Below, one piece after another: positions 31,758 to 41,339 of a stretch of DNA of 55,316 nt (its first letter is position 1; the number at the start of each line of letters is the position of its first letter). The notes under the pieces were generated by a model that ran no database searches, was not told the DNA's origin, and saw only the letters and a list, made by a program, of their open reading frames with translations. Origin of the DNA: Acidobacteria bacterium 13_2_20CM_57_17 (GTDB lineage: Bacteria; Acidobacteriota; Terriglobia; Acidiferrales; UBA7541); assembly GCA_001914785.1 (NCBI GenBank), contig MNDE01000157.1, positions 1 to 55,316 on the forward strand. The letters are read 5' to 3'. The translations under genes and the position numbers were made by a program.

Positions 31758-33974
31758 CTATGCCAGATCTCCTGCGCGAATGGGAAGCCGCCGGATGCGC
31801 TTCCCGGTTGCCGCGAAAATGGCGTTGCACATGGCCGGAGTGACCACCGGCAATCCGGGCTCGCCGATGCCGGTCGGCTCTTCCTTGCTCATGATTACGT
31901 GGACTTCTGTTTTGGGAGTCGCGCTGATGCGCGGCATCTGGTAATCGTTGAAATTCGATTGCTCGACGCGGCCATCCTTGATGGTGATGGCATCGTGCAG
32001 GGCGGCGGAAAGCCCGTAGATCGCGGCGCTTTCCACTTGCGCGCGGATGCCGTCCGGATTAATGGGACGGCCACAATCCACGGCGTAAACGAGACGGTGC
32101 AGCTTCACGGCCCCATCTTTGACGCTGGCTTCCGCGACGGCGGCGGTGTAGGAATTGAACGAAAAAAATGCGGCGATGCCTCGGCCCATACCTTTGGGCA
32201 GAGGTTTCCCCCAGCCCGCCTTCTCGGCGGCGAGTTTCAAAACGCCCTTGAGCCTCGCCGTGTCGAGCGGCGTTGCTTTCTCTTCGCCGAACCGCGGAAT
32301 TTTGCGGTCCTCGCCGATGAGTTTCAGGCGAAACGCCAGAGGATCCTGGCCGGCGGCAGCGGCAATCTCATCAATAAAACTTTCCACGACGAAGCCGCTG
32401 CTGGAGTGTTCAACGGAGCGCCACCACGCGCGCGGCACGCTCGATTCCGCCAAGGTGTATTCGAGGCGGAGGTTCGGCGTTATGTAAGGAATGGTAGCTC
32501 CCGTGCCGAATTCACCGAGCCCCGGATCATTCGCGCCCTCCTGGCTCCACTTGGCGGCGATAGAGGTCGAAGTTTGAAAATGTTTCCACGCCGCGAGATT
32601 TCCATTGGCGTCCAAGGCGCCCTGCATTTTGTGATAGGACGCCGGGCGGTAAAAACCGTGGTGCATGTCGTCTTCGCGGGTCCAAAGAACCATGACAGGC
32701 CTGCCCGCGCTCTTTGTGGCTACTTGCGCCGCTTCCATGACAAAATCCGCCTGATAGCGGCGACCAAAGCCGCCGCCCATCAGCGTGGTGTGCACGATCA
32801 CTTTTTCCGGCGGCAGCTTGGAAGCTTCGGCGATGACGCCTTGCGCCCATTGCGGCGCCTGCGTTGGAATCCACGCTTCCGCACCGTCAGGCCGGATCTG
32901 CACGGTGCAATTCATCGGCTCCATGCAAGCGTGCGGTGCGAAGGGCAGCTCGTAGACGGCTTCGATTTTTTTCGCGCTGGAACCCAGAGCGGAGTCCGCA
33001 TCGCCTTCGTTGCGAAGAACTCTTCCGGGCTTGGCGGCGTTCGCGAGAAACTGCTTTTGAAGCTCGGCTGTTGATTCCTTTGCCGCCGGGCCTTCCTCCC
33101 ATTTCACTTCGAGAGTATTGCGGCCCTGGATGGCGGCCCAGGAATTGTCTGCGAGAACAGCGACTCCGCCGGTGGTCGAAGCGCCGCGTCCGCTGGTTTC
33201 AAATGGAATGACGTCGCGAACGCCGGGCACGGCTTTCGCTGTCGCGGCGTCAAACGAGGCGAGCTTCCCGCCAAAAACCGGACAACGCGCGACGACGGCA
33301 AAAAGCATACCGGGAACACGCGAATCGATACCAAACTTGGCGGAACCGGTGGCTTTGTCGCGGCCTTCAAAGCGCCGCGTGTCATGGCCAACGACGGTGA
33401 AGTCGTCGGAGTTCTTGAGCGGAACGGTGTTGAGATTGGGAATCGGAAGTTTGGAAGCGGCCTCGACCAGTTCACCGTAAGATAGAGAGCGCTGGGGATG
33501 ACCGTGAACCACTTGTCCGTCCTGGGCTTTGCACGTGTCTGGACCGACTTCCCATTGTTTGGCCGCCGCAGCGACGAGCATTTCACGCGCGGCTGCCCCC
33601 GCCCGGCGCAACGGCAGCCAGGAGCCGGCGACGCTGCCGCTTCCACCGGTACCGAGGTCATACATTTTCGGATTGGTGGGCGCTTGCTGGACCTTCACCT
33701 GCTTCCAGTCCACGCACAGTTCTTCCGCGAGGATCATGGGAAGCGCGGTCATGATGCCCTGGCCCATTTCCGATTTACCGAGAATGAGGGTGACGCGATT
33801 GTCCGGAGTGATGCGCACCCAGGCATCGAAGGGATTGGGAGTTTTCTTTTCCTGGTCCTGGGCTTGATCGGCGAGAGCGGCCGGAGAGAGATGGAAGCCA
33901 ACGACGAGCGCGACACCTCCGGCGGCACCGGTCTTAAGAAAATCACGGCGATTTACGACTGGAGCGATTGCCAT
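31758..33974 (-). CDS. Molybdenum hydroxylase large subunit (xanthine dehydrogenase/isoquinoline oxidoreductase beta type)
   Basis: The 738-residue subunit begins with a Tat signal (NRRDFLKTGAAGGVALVVG, residues about 8-26), so the enzyme is exported folded. Molybdopterin-binding segments follow: GKSEMGQGIMTALPMILAEEL (about 64-84), MGGGFGRRYQADFVMEAA and, at the end, GIGEPGLPVVTPAMCNAIFAATGKRIRRLP with the catalytic Glu. This is the layout of isoquinoline 1-oxidoreductase or periplasmic aldehyde oxidase large subunits. The substrate cannot be read from sequence. The small iron-sulfur subunit gene lies just upstream; no FAD subunit is present, which matches the IorAB type. Confidence 0.9.
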   Translation of the reverse strand: MAIAPVVNRRDFLKTGAAGGVALVVGFHLSPAALADQAQDQEKKTPNPFDAWVRITPDNRVTLILGKSEMGQGIMTALPMILAEELCVDWKQVKVQQAPTNPKMYDLGTGGSGSVAGSWLPLRRAGAAAREMLVAAAAKQWEVGPDTCKAQDGQVVHGHPQRSLSYGELVEAASKLPIPNLNTVPLKNSDDFTVVGHDTRRFEGRDKATGSAKFGIDSRVPGMLFAVVARCPVFGGKLASFDAATAKAVPGVRDVIPFETSGRGASTTGGVAVLADNSWAAIQGRNTLEVKWEEGPAAKESTAELQKQFLANAAKPGRVLRNEGDADSALGSSAKKIEAVYELPFAPHACMEPMNCTVQIRPDGAEAWIPTQAPQWAQGVIAEASKLPPEKVIVHTTLMGGGFGRRYQADFVMEAAQVATKSAGRPVMVLWTREDDMHHGFYRPASYHKMQGALDANGNLAAWKHFQTSTSIAAKWSQEGANDPGLGEFGTGATIPYITPNLRLEYTLAESSVPRAWWRSVEHSSSGFVVESFIDEIAAAAGQDPLAFRLKLIGEDRKIPRFGEEKATPLDTARLKGVLKLAAEKAGWGKPLPKGMGRGIAAFFSFNSYTAAVAEASVKDGAVKLHRLVYAVDCGRPINPDGIRAQVESAAIYGLSAALHDAITIKDGRVEQSNFNDYQMPRISATPKTEVHVIMSKEEPTGIGEPGLPVVTPAMCNAIFAATGKRIRRLPIRAGDLA

Positions 33975-34029
33975 GGAACACCTCTGAATTTGTAATTACA
34001 ACTACCGTTGAAGACAGCGTAAGCCGGGA

Positions 34030-34497
34030 CTAGGCCTTGCCCGCTTGCATGGACGCGGCGCGGTGAATGGCTTTACGAATGCGCTGGTACGTGCCGCAAC
34101 GGCAGATGTTGCCGCTCATGGCATCGTCGATGTCGGTGTCGGTAGGGTTGGGTTTCTTCGAAAGCAGGGCGACGGCGGACATGATTTGTCCGGACTGGCA
34201 ATAGCCGCACTGCGGAACGTCTTCTTCCATCCAGGCTTTCTGGACGGGATGGCTGCCGTCCACGGAAAGGCCTTCGATCGTGGTGACTTTCTTGCCCGCG
34301 ACGCTGGAGATCGCGGTGATGCAGGAACGCGTGGCCTCGCCGTTGATGTGTACGGTACAGGCTCCGCAGAGCGCCATGCCGCAGCCGAACTTAGTGCCGG
34401 TCATGTTCAGCGTGTCACGGAGCACCCAGAGCAGAGGCATGTCCGGGCTGACATCGACGGATTGAGGTTTGCCGTTCAAGGTAAAACTGATGGCCAT
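34030..34497 (-). CDS. Molybdenum hydroxylase small (2Fe-2S) subunit
   Basis: The 155-residue protein starts [16 protein letters not shown] at ATG 34497 behind GGAGGA; the open frame continues 14 residues further, but without support. The N-terminal plant-type cluster is [26 protein letters not shown] (Cys at about residues 39, 44, 47 and 59), the C-terminal cluster QCGYCQSGQ...[12 protein letters not shown]. It carries electrons between the large subunit and an outside acceptor, probably a cytochrome. It is cotranscribed with the large-subunit gene, with a 55-base gap, and has no signal of its own, so it travels with the Tat-bearing partner. Confidence 0.93.
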   Translation of the reverse strand: MAISFTLNGKPQSVDVSPDMPLLWVLRDTLNMTGTKFGCGMALCGACTVHINGEATRSCITAISSVAGKKVTTIEGLSVDGSHPVQKAWMEEDVPQCGYCQSGQIMSAVALLSKKPNPTDTDIDDAMSGNICRCGTYQRIRKAIHRAASMQAGKA

Positions 34498-34676
34498 GGA
34501 GTCCTCCCAACTTGCAGGCGAATATCCTACAACAACCACAGGGTGGTTGAAAATCCATAGAATTCCCTACAGGGAAAGCTCAATAAAGTAAGATGGCGGA
34601 ACGGCGAGCGACTCCCGGCGGTCCACGCGTTGTCCCCCACGGATCAGACGCACCGTTAGGCCGGGCGTGAGCAAAT

Positions 34677-37600
34677 TCAGTTGCCTTCGACGGGGGCGGT
34701 GGCGGGCTTGGGCGGAGCTTTGGAGGTTCGCGGCGGTGCTTCCGGTTCGACGCCGCGCCAGCCCACGGGACGGCCACTGACCGCTTCCTTCACGGAGCGG
34801 AACAGAACCACGTACATCAACTGGCGATAGTAGAAGCGCTGCAACAATACGGGAATGAGCAGGGTCCAATCTTCCTTGCGTTCCAGCACGAATGCGACCA
34901 TGCACGTCAGTATGTCAATGAGCAAGAATCCAAGAAAGAACAGAAGCGATTTTTCGACGTCCGCGGCGGTCCAAAGTTGCGGCAGACGCGTGACGCGGAA
35001 CTGCGCGAGTCCCCAAAGCAACAGCGAGCCAAAGAACATCAGGTCGATAACCGGCGAAATCAGCGGCAGAACAAGCTGGAATAAAAAGATGTTGGGCAGC
35101 GCGATCCAGCCGAGCGTTCCGTATTTTGGCCGCAGCAGCGTGTCGCCGTGCTTCCAGAAGGATTGCAGGGTGCCAAAGGTCCAGCGGAAACGCTGGCGGA
35201 TCAGTTGGCCGGCCGTTTCCGGAGCTTCGGTCCAGGCAATGGCTTCTTCATCGTAGCTGATGTGCCAGCCAAGGCGGCGGATGGCGATGGTCAAATCGGC
35301 GTCTTCGGCGACGGTGTCCGCGGTGATGCCGCCCGCGGCTTCGATGGCTCTTTTGCGCCAGGCGCCGAGCGCACCCGGCACGACCGTAATGCAATTCAGC
35401 AAGTCGAAAGCGCGTTTCTCCATGTTCTGGCTGGTGATGTACTCGAGCGCTTGCCAGCGCGTGAGCCACCGCGAACGGTTGCCAACCTTGACGTTGCCGG
35501 CGACGGCGCCAACCTTGGGATCGGAGAAATGTCGAACGAGTTTGCTGATGGCGTCCGGTTCGATTTCCGTGTCCGCGTCGATGGTCACCACAATGTCGGT
35601 ATTCGCCAAGGACATGGCAACGTTCAGCGCCGCCGCTTTCCCGCGATTCACCTGATGAATTATGCGCACGCGAGGCTCACGCGAGAAGTTCTCGTCCAGC
35701 AGATCGCGCGTTCGATCCGTGGAGCCGTCATTCACGACGATGATGTGCAACCCCTTCAGATCGGACAGAAGGACGGACTCGACGGTTTGCACGATTACGC
35801 TCTGCTCATTGTGCGCGGGAATCAGCACGGTCACGCTTGGAGGAGGGTTGGGCATCACAGCGTGGTCGGGGCGAAGCTTTTCGATCAGCGCAAGCAATCC
35901 GATAATCACGGCGCGCCCGCTGACCATCACAATGCCAAGAAAGAAGATAATGCCGATGAAGAACCGCGACCATTGAAACAGGGTGAAGATAAATCCGTCG
36001 GCGCGAGCTTCGAAGCGCTCTTCGGGAGAGAGCAGGGGCATCACTTCGGCCCGCGTTTTTCCAATCAGATCTGAAACGGAAACAAGCTGGTACCCCTTCT
36101 TGCGCAGGGCGTCGATAATCCGCGGAAGCGCCGCAACCGTCTGGGTGCGGTCGCCGCCTCCGTCGTGCAGCAAGATGATATTGCCGTTGCCAGCCTGCCT
36201 CAGAACGCTGTCGACTATCTCTTTCGCTGGGATGGGCTTGCCGTTGCGCAAGCTCCAGTCATCCGGATCGATACGCTGGCCCACGATTAAATAGCCCATC
36301 TCCTGAGCAACGGGAAGTTGCGCCACCTCCTCCGAATACTCCGGCTGATGATCGATGCCGTAGGGAGGACGGAAAAGAATGGTTTTGACGTCGAGGGTGC
36401 TTTCGATCAGCCGCTGCGTCAGGTTCAATTCCCAGCGGAGCTGGGTGTGCGAGATCTCGTCGAATTTCGGGTGAGTGAATGTGTGATTGCCGATCTCGTG
36501 GCCCTCGGCGAATTCTCGCTTTAGGATATCCGGCCTCTTATTTGCCTGGTCACCGATGATAAAGAAAACTCCAGGCGCTTTCTTTTCCTTCAGGATGTCG
36601 AGAATCTTGGGCGTCCACTGCGGGTCGGGACCATCGTCGAAGGAGATGGCAATTTTCTTGTTCGCTCCGCCGAGGCGATCGATGTTGTAGGAAAGCGGGA
36701 TGGCGTCGTAGGACTCTTCGGTGAAAAGATCGCTGCCCGCGTCGTACTCGAAGGAGCGCTTGCCGTGCTTCGGTATATCGGTAAAGTGCCAGATGTCGCC
36801 ATCGCCTTCGAGGATCAAGTCCGGACCCGGCGGCAGATCGGCAAGTTTTTGCCGGGCCGCATCGTCGGCGTGAGTCGCATCCCAGATTGGCCACATGGAA
36901 GTGTCTGAAGAACCGAGCCGCCACAGCGCCGTGCCTTGCACGCCCAATCGCTCGCTGGTCCGAAGCTCGTTGTACGCCGTAACGGCGTCCAGCATCCATA
37001 CCTGGTGCAGGTGGTTGTGCTCGTCATAGTAGGAATAGTGCGGGTTCAGCGAATCGCTGTCGAATTCGACGTCGGTATCCGACTCCTCGGCGTGCAGCAA
37101 AGCTTCCTGGACGCTCCATTCCTCCGCTGTTTGGTAGCCTTTTTTCGGCGCCGAGGCCCAGTCGTAGGCATAATTCGCTATCCCCACAATGATTTTTTGC
37201 GCGGGAACGACTTCCAAGACTTGCCGCAGGTTTTCCATGAACCAGTCTTGAGCCGCGATGGGACCAGGCGGCGAATACGGCCAGTGCTGGTCGAAATTCA
37301 TGAGATCGATGGCGTCACACTGTTGGCCAAAGTATTCGTAGTCGTAGGAGTCGTCGCGCGCCGGCAGAGCGATCATGAGTTTCAGTCCGGCAGAGTGGAG
37401 CGCGGGCGCCAACGCGCCGATGAGTTCGCGAAAGTGCGCCTGGCTGGCATCGGGAACCTCTTCAAAATCGACGACGATGCCTGCCTCGTGCGACTCCACC
37501 GTGTATTCAACAACGTCCCGCACCAATCTCTGCCGCGCAATGGGGTTCGCTAGCATCTGCGCCATTTCCTTGATGCGCCACTCCACGCCGTCGTAATTGT

Positions 37601-38135
37601 TCAGCATGCCCATCATCGGCAGCTCGATAGGTGGATTGAATGATTTCATCCACTGGTGCAGCTTGTCTTCTTTCAAAATTAAAATGGCTTCGGAAGGCGT
37701 AGCTTTGGCGGTGTATTGGCCGCGTTCGTAGTCCACGATGGTCAGCGCGCCATCGGCGGAGACGGCATGGAGCTGCTCGGGAATCAGCAAGTCGATATCT
37801 TTGTAATGCTTCTTGAGAGAAGCCAGGCTGTTGGGATCCCAGCTCACAAAAAATGCCGCGCGCAGCGGATCGTAACTCGCCGGGAGCTTTCCGATGTTGG
37901 CCACGCGCCGGCGGCGGCCTTCACGAGTTAGCAGCTTCTTTTTCGATTTGACGGCGTGGTACCCGGGCTTGGTGTCCGGCAGGAGACCTGCGGGCAGTTC
38001 CACGCTGACAGCGATGGTCACGAAAAAATAGGCGAGCAAAAGGGTCAGCAGGACGCCGGTGATTTCCATTACGCGCCGCGTGCGGCGCCAACGCACACGC
38101 TCCGCGTCATAAAATATGGGACCGCGTTCCTTCAT
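34677..38135 (-). CDS. Three-domain envelope polysaccharide enzyme: GH18-like, NodB deacetylase and GT2 synthase fusion
   Basis: The 1152-residue protein has a membrane helix (about residues 20-45), a GH18-like domain (about 80-420, with GIVVDFEEVPDA near 220), a polysaccharide deacetylase domain (about 490-690, IAISFDDGPDPQWT, then HEIGNHTFTHPKF and ILFRPPYG) and a GT2 domain (from about 765, VTVLIPAHNE, VTIDADTEIEPD, EDADLTIAIRR and QRFRWTFG), then C-terminal helices (about 1020-1110). Such fusions likely make and trim a beta-1,4 or beta-1,6 N-acetylglucosamine-type polymer. I use ATG 38135 (AAAGGTG just upstream) rather than a TTG at 38147. The substrate is inferred. Confidence 0.87.
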   Translation of the reverse strand: MKERGPIFYDAERVRWRRTRRVMEITGVLLTLLLAYFFVTIAVSVELPAGLLPDTKPGYHAVKSKKKLLTREGRRRRVANIGKLPASYDPLRAAFFVSWDPNSLASLKKHYKDIDLLIPEQLHAVSADGALTIVDYERGQYTAKATPSEAILILKEDKLHQWMKSFNPPIELPMMGMLNNYDGVEWRIKEMAQMLANPIARQRLVRDVVEYTVESHEAGIVVDFEEVPDASQAHFRELIGALAPALHSAGLKLMIALPARDDSYDYEYFGQQCDAIDLMNFDQHWPYSPPGPIAAQDWFMENLRQVLEVVPAQKIIVGIANYAYDWASAPKKGYQTAEEWSVQEALLHAEESDTDVEFDSDSLNPHYSYYDEHNHLHQVWMLDAVTAYNELRTSERLGVQGTALWRLGSSDTSMWPIWDATHADDAARQKLADLPPGPDLILEGDGDIWHFTDIPKHGKRSFEYDAGSDLFTEESYDAIPLSYNIDRLGGANKKIAISFDDGPDPQWTPKILDILKEKKAPGVFFIIGDQANKRPDILKREFAEGHEIGNHTFTHPKFDEISHTQLRWELNLTQRLIESTLDVKTILFRPPYGIDHQPEYSEEVAQLPVAQEMGYLIVGQRIDPDDWSLRNGKPIPAKEIVDSVLRQAGNGNIILLHDGGGDRTQTVAALPRIIDALRKKGYQLVSVSDLIGKTRAEVMPLLSPEERFEARADGFIFTLFQWSRFFIGIIFFLGIVMVSGRAVIIGLLALIEKLRPDHAVMPNPPPSVTVLIPAHNEQSVIVQTVESVLLSDLKGLHIIVVNDGSTDRTRDLLDENFSREPRVRIIHQVNRGKAAALNVAMSLANTDIVVTIDADTEIEPDAISKLVRHFSDPKVGAVAGNVKVGNRSRWLTRWQALEYITSQNMEKRAFDLLNCITVVPGALGAWRKRAIEAAGGITADTVAEDADLTIAIRRLGWHISYDEEAIAWTEAPETAGQLIRQRFRWTFGTLQSFWKHGDTLLRPKYGTLGWIALPNIFLFQLVLPLISPVIDLMFFGSLLLWGLAQFRVTRLPQLWTAADVEKSLLFFLGFLLIDILTCMVAFVLERKEDWTLLIPVLLQRFYYRQLMYVVLFRSVKEAVSGRPVGWRGVEPEAPPRTSKAPPKPATAPVEGN

Positions 38136-38236
38136 GTCACCTTTCAAACGGCTGCGCGGCAGGCAAATCTACATCAGGCCAGGGCTGAGTCCGTCTGCGC
38201 GATTCCGTCTCCTCTATTGTAAGATGCGTGGCATTG

Positions 38237-39691
38237 ATGAAGCGAGTTTTCTCGAATCCTCTTGTGGCGTTAATTGCAGGTCTTTGCCTGCGGCTCTATT
38301 TCGTGCTGAAGTTCCCCGCCAATTCCAGCGACACGGTTCTTTACGAGCAAATCGCCACCAACTGGCTAAAACACCACGTCTACGCCATGACCGTTAGCGG
38401 GGCGATCACGCCCGTTGATCTGCGCATGCCGGGTTATCCGGCGTTTCTTGCCATCCTCTACGCGCTCACGGGCCGCACGGGTGAGGCCGCCCGCCTCTGG
38501 GTCATGCTGGCGCAGATTGCTGTGGATTTGCTTTCCTGCTTGCTGATTGCCAGGCTGGCGACGCTTTTAGCCTGCGCCTCGGAAGATCCAACGCCGAACA
38601 AGCGGGTGTTTTCCGTTGCGCTGTGGCTCGCCGCGTTGTGTCCCTTTACCGCTAACTACACCGCCGTGCCCCTGACCGAAGTGTTTGCAACTTTCTGGAC
38701 CGCTCTGGCCTGCAATGCTTTCCTGGTAGCGTTGAGAAGAGTGCAGAAGCCGGATTTTCTATTGAAGGGCACCCATCTTCGCCTGGGAAAAAGCGTGGAA
38801 TACTCTGCGCTGAGTGGAGGATTGATTGTCGGTCTGGGAACGCTTTTCCGCCCTGAAACACCGCTGTTGCTCGTTGCAGTTGCCGTCAGTTTTGGCGGAT
38901 TATTTTTCCCGCGTGGAAATTTCCGCCGCTGGTTCTGGGTTTGCCTGGCCATGGCGCTCGGCTGCGTGGTGATTCTTTCCCCGTGGGCCATTCGGAACAT
39001 GATAACGCTGGGCGAACCGCAATTCCTCGCTCCCAAAAACTCGAATCTGCCGGGCGAGCTTGTCCCCTACGGCTTCATGGCCTGGGAAAAGACCTGGCTC
39101 TATCGTGTCCGGGATTGCTACCTGGTGTCGTGGAAGCTGAACGAAGAAGCCATCAACGTCGAAGAAATTTCCGCCCGCGCCTTTGATACGCCGGAAGAAA
39201 AGCAGCGCGTCGCTGCCATTCTCGAACAATACAACAATGATTTGACGCTGACCCCGGAAGAAGATGCGGAGTTCGCTCGGCTGGCGCGCGAGCGCACAGC
39301 GCGCCATCCTTTGCGAACGTACCTCTGGTTGCCTGCTGCGCGTGCTGCCGCCATATGGTTCACGCCGCGCATCGAATTGCTGCCCGTTTCAGGGCATGTT
39401 TTTCCATTGGCGCAAATGCGTGAGGATGATCCCGTCGATCAGGAAGTCACCACCCTGTTTTTTGTGCTGAATTTATTTTATGTAGGACTGGGCGTCTGGG
39501 GTGCGGCGCGGCTTTGGCGCTCGAACTCTTCAGCCCAGCCTGTGGTTGCCTTCCTGGCGCTATGCATTCTGATCCGCACGGCCTTTCTGACCACGGTGGA
39601 AGCGCCCGAGCCGCGCTATGTTCTCGTTTGTTTTCCTGCGCTGATAGCGATGGGTGCGCAAGTTTTCGCTCGCCCTTCCGAAGTGCAGTAG
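38237..39691 (+). CDS. GT39-like multi-pass membrane glycosyltransferase
   Basis: A protein of about 484 residues with ten or more hydrophobic segments. After the first helix comes LRLYFVLKFPANSSDTVLYEQIATNW and VDLRMPGYPAFLAILYALTG (residues about 18-80), the pattern of PMT/ArnT-type polyprenyl-sugar transferases, with an acidic residue in the first loop. It probably transfers a lipid-linked sugar outside the cytoplasmic membrane. The first usable start is a GTG at 38228 or ATG at 38237; neither has a good ribosome binding site. It is divergent from the three-domain polysaccharide gene, with which it may share a role in envelope glycans. Confidence 0.77.
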   Translation: MKRVFSNPLVALIAGLCLRLYFVLKFPANSSDTVLYEQIATNWLKHHVYAMTVSGAITPVDLRMPGYPAFLAILYALTGRTGEAARLWVMLAQIAVDLLSCLLIARLATLLACASEDPTPNKRVFSVALWLAALCPFTANYTAVPLTEVFATFWTALACNAFLVALRRVQKPDFLLKGTHLRLGKSVEYSALSGGLIVGLGTLFRPETPLLLVAVAVSFGGLFFPRGNFRRWFWVCLAMALGCVVILSPWAIRNMITLGEPQFLAPKNSNLPGELVPYGFMAWEKTWLYRVRDCYLVSWKLNEEAINVEEISARAFDTPEEKQRVAAILEQYNNDLTLTPEEDAEFARLARERTARHPLRTYLWLPAARAAAIWFTPRIELLPVSGHVFPLAQMREDDPVDQEVTTLFFVLNLFYVGLGVWGAARLWRSNSSAQPVVAFLALCILIRTAFLTTVEAPEPRYVLVCFPALIAMGAQVFARPSEVQ

Positions 39692-39729
39692 CGCCGCCTC
39701 CGCTTGTCTCATGATTGCTCCCAAAAACA

Positions 39730-39758
39730 GCACAGGACAAATCCTGTGCCGTTATTTT
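39730..39758. terminator. Bidirectional terminator between convergent genes
   Basis: GCACAGGA (39730-39737) pairs with TCCTGTGC (39742-39749), with loop CAAA. On the plus strand CGTTATTTTT follows, and on the minus strand TGTTTTTGGG, so the hairpin can end both the GT39-like gene and the CDF gene, whose stop lies at its edge. Confidence 0.8.
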
Positions 39759-41176
39759 TCCTCGAAAGGTTCGGGGTGAATGGTGACGCGGTAAATCTGA
39801 GGAAACTTTTCCTTCACGCGGTCTTCCAGCGCCGCGGTCACGTCGTGGATTTGCGTGATGGGCAGCTCGCTCCTCATCGTGCAATGGCACGAAACCAGGA
39901 TGTGGTGCTCCACCTGGCGCACGCGCACGTCGTGGCAATTCACGAGCTCGTCGAACTCCAGCGGCAGCTTGTTCAAAAACTCTTCGATCGCGCGCGAAAG
40001 CTGTTTCATTTCCCCGCCGCCCGCGTCCGGCGTGGCAATGTGTGTGCCCAGCGGTTCGATGTGGATATTAACTTCTACCTGCCCGTCGCGCAGCTCACGA
40101 ATTTTTTCTTCCAGGTCGGTAGCCTGGCGGTGCGCATCGCCCAGGCTCAAGTGCTCGTCGACCTCCAGGTGTAGCTCGATGAAAAGTTGACCGTCCTGTT
40201 GCACCGCGGTCAAGTCATGAACGGCAAGGCCCATCTTCTGCGCTGCCGCACGAATCGCTTCAAAAAGATGTTCGCCTTGGGGAGCGCGCGGTTCAGCGTG
40301 CACCATCACGTCCGAAGGAACAATCTCGCCGATGCGCTTTTCGATGGCGTCGCTCAGGGCATGGACTTGCTCGAGGCTCGCGGTCCTCGCGACGCTCACC
40401 GTTGCGTCCACAAAGTGGCGGTTGCCGGCCCGCCTCACTCGCACGCGATCGACGTCCAGCACCCCGTCCATGCGCGCGACAGCCTTGGCGATTTCCTGCT
40501 GCAAACCCTGAGGCGCCGCGTCCAGCAAGGCATCCAGCGTGCGTCTGCCTAGTTGCGCGCCCACCCACAAAATGACGGCTGCCACTGTCAATCCCGCGAG
40601 GGCATCCGCGTAATTCAACCAGGGCAGGTTCCACGTCTCGCCGACCCACACCAGCCCGATGCCGGCGATCACCACGATCGTGCTCCACACATCGGTCGAG
40701 AAATGCAGGGCGTCGGCTTCCAGAGCGTCACTGGAATACTTGCGAGAGACGTATCCGAGGGCCCGCGCCCGCGTCAGATCGATCGACAAAGCGATCAGCA
40801 GAATCAGGATTGCCGTGATGCTCGGCTGGATGTGGACGCTGCGGAAGAACAGCCGGTCAAACGCCTCATAAACGATGTAGAGAGCGGTCAGCGCTAGCAG
40901 CCCCGTCTCAACGAAGGCGGAAAAGTTCTCAAACTTGCCGTGCCCGTAGGGATGCTTCTCATCCGCCGGCTGATCGGACATCCTCACGGAGAGAAACGTG
41001 ATGATCGCCGCAAGCAGGTCGAGACCGGAATGTAACGCTTCCGAAAGGACTCCCAAGCTGCCCGTTCGGACTACCAAAAACGTTTTCAGCGAAACCAGCA
41101 GCAGTGCCGAGCCCACGCTCAAAAGCGCTGCCCGCTTCTTCTCCCGTCCTTCTTCCACTGAATAGGGAACAACCAT
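39752..41176 (-). CDS. Cation diffusion facilitator with three cytoplasmic domains
   Basis: The 474-residue protein has six helices in the first 210 residues, with the metal-site motifs HSGLD (TM2) and HFSTD (TM5) of zinc/cadmium exporters. Where CDF proteins usually end after one ferredoxin-like cytoplasmic domain, this one has three in a row: about residues 215-290 (GVLDVDRVRVRRAGN...HAEP), 300-375 (GLAVHDLTAVQQDGQLFIELHLEVDEHLSL...NIHIEP) and 395-472 (CHDVRVRQVEHHILVSCHC...TIHPEP). Each ends in the HxEP strand. Proton-driven efflux of Zn2+ or a similar ion is expected. The extra domains may add metal sensing or assembly contacts. Confidence 0.9.
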   Translation of the reverse strand: MVVPYSVEEGREKKRAALLSVGSALLLVSLKTFLVVRTGSLGVLSEALHSGLDLLAAIITFLSVRMSDQPADEKHPYGHGKFENFSAFVETGLLALTALYIVYEAFDRLFFRSVHIQPSITAILILLIALSIDLTRARALGYVSRKYSSDALEADALHFSTDVWSTIVVIAGIGLVWVGETWNLPWLNYADALAGLTVAAVILWVGAQLGRRTLDALLDAAPQGLQQEIAKAVARMDGVLDVDRVRVRRAGNRHFVDATVSVARTASLEQVHALSDAIEKRIGEIVPSDVMVHAEPRAPQGEHLFEAIRAAAQKMGLAVHDLTAVQQDGQLFIELHLEVDEHLSLGDAHRQATDLEEKIRELRDGQVEVNIHIEPLGTHIATPDAGGGEMKQLSRAIEEFLNKLPLEFDELVNCHDVRVRQVEHHILVSCHCTMRSELPITQIHDVTAALEDRVKEKFPQIYRVTIHPEPFEEK

Positions 41177-41339
41177 CGTCCGCCTAGACTAACTCAGATT
41201 CGCATCTTTGGCCGAAACGCGGAGGAGGGTACTTGACGCTCACCGCTCAGTGAGCAGACCAGTTTTTATTCCTTCGCGAATATGTAGAAGCTATCGCTTT
41301 GGCGGGACGAAATGCACCGCGGCAATTCCAGAAACGACC

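Noticed and set aside
34498-34676. A small gene between the iron-sulfur subunit gene and the three-domain gene (open frames on minus 34567-34905).
   Set aside because: They lie mostly inside the C-terminus of the large gene in another frame, with no start signal or family resemblance.
41225-41260. The GCTCAC/GTGAGC hairpin upstream of the CDF gene as a terminator.
   Set aside because: The stem is only six pairs and the T run begins about nine bases after it; not convincing.
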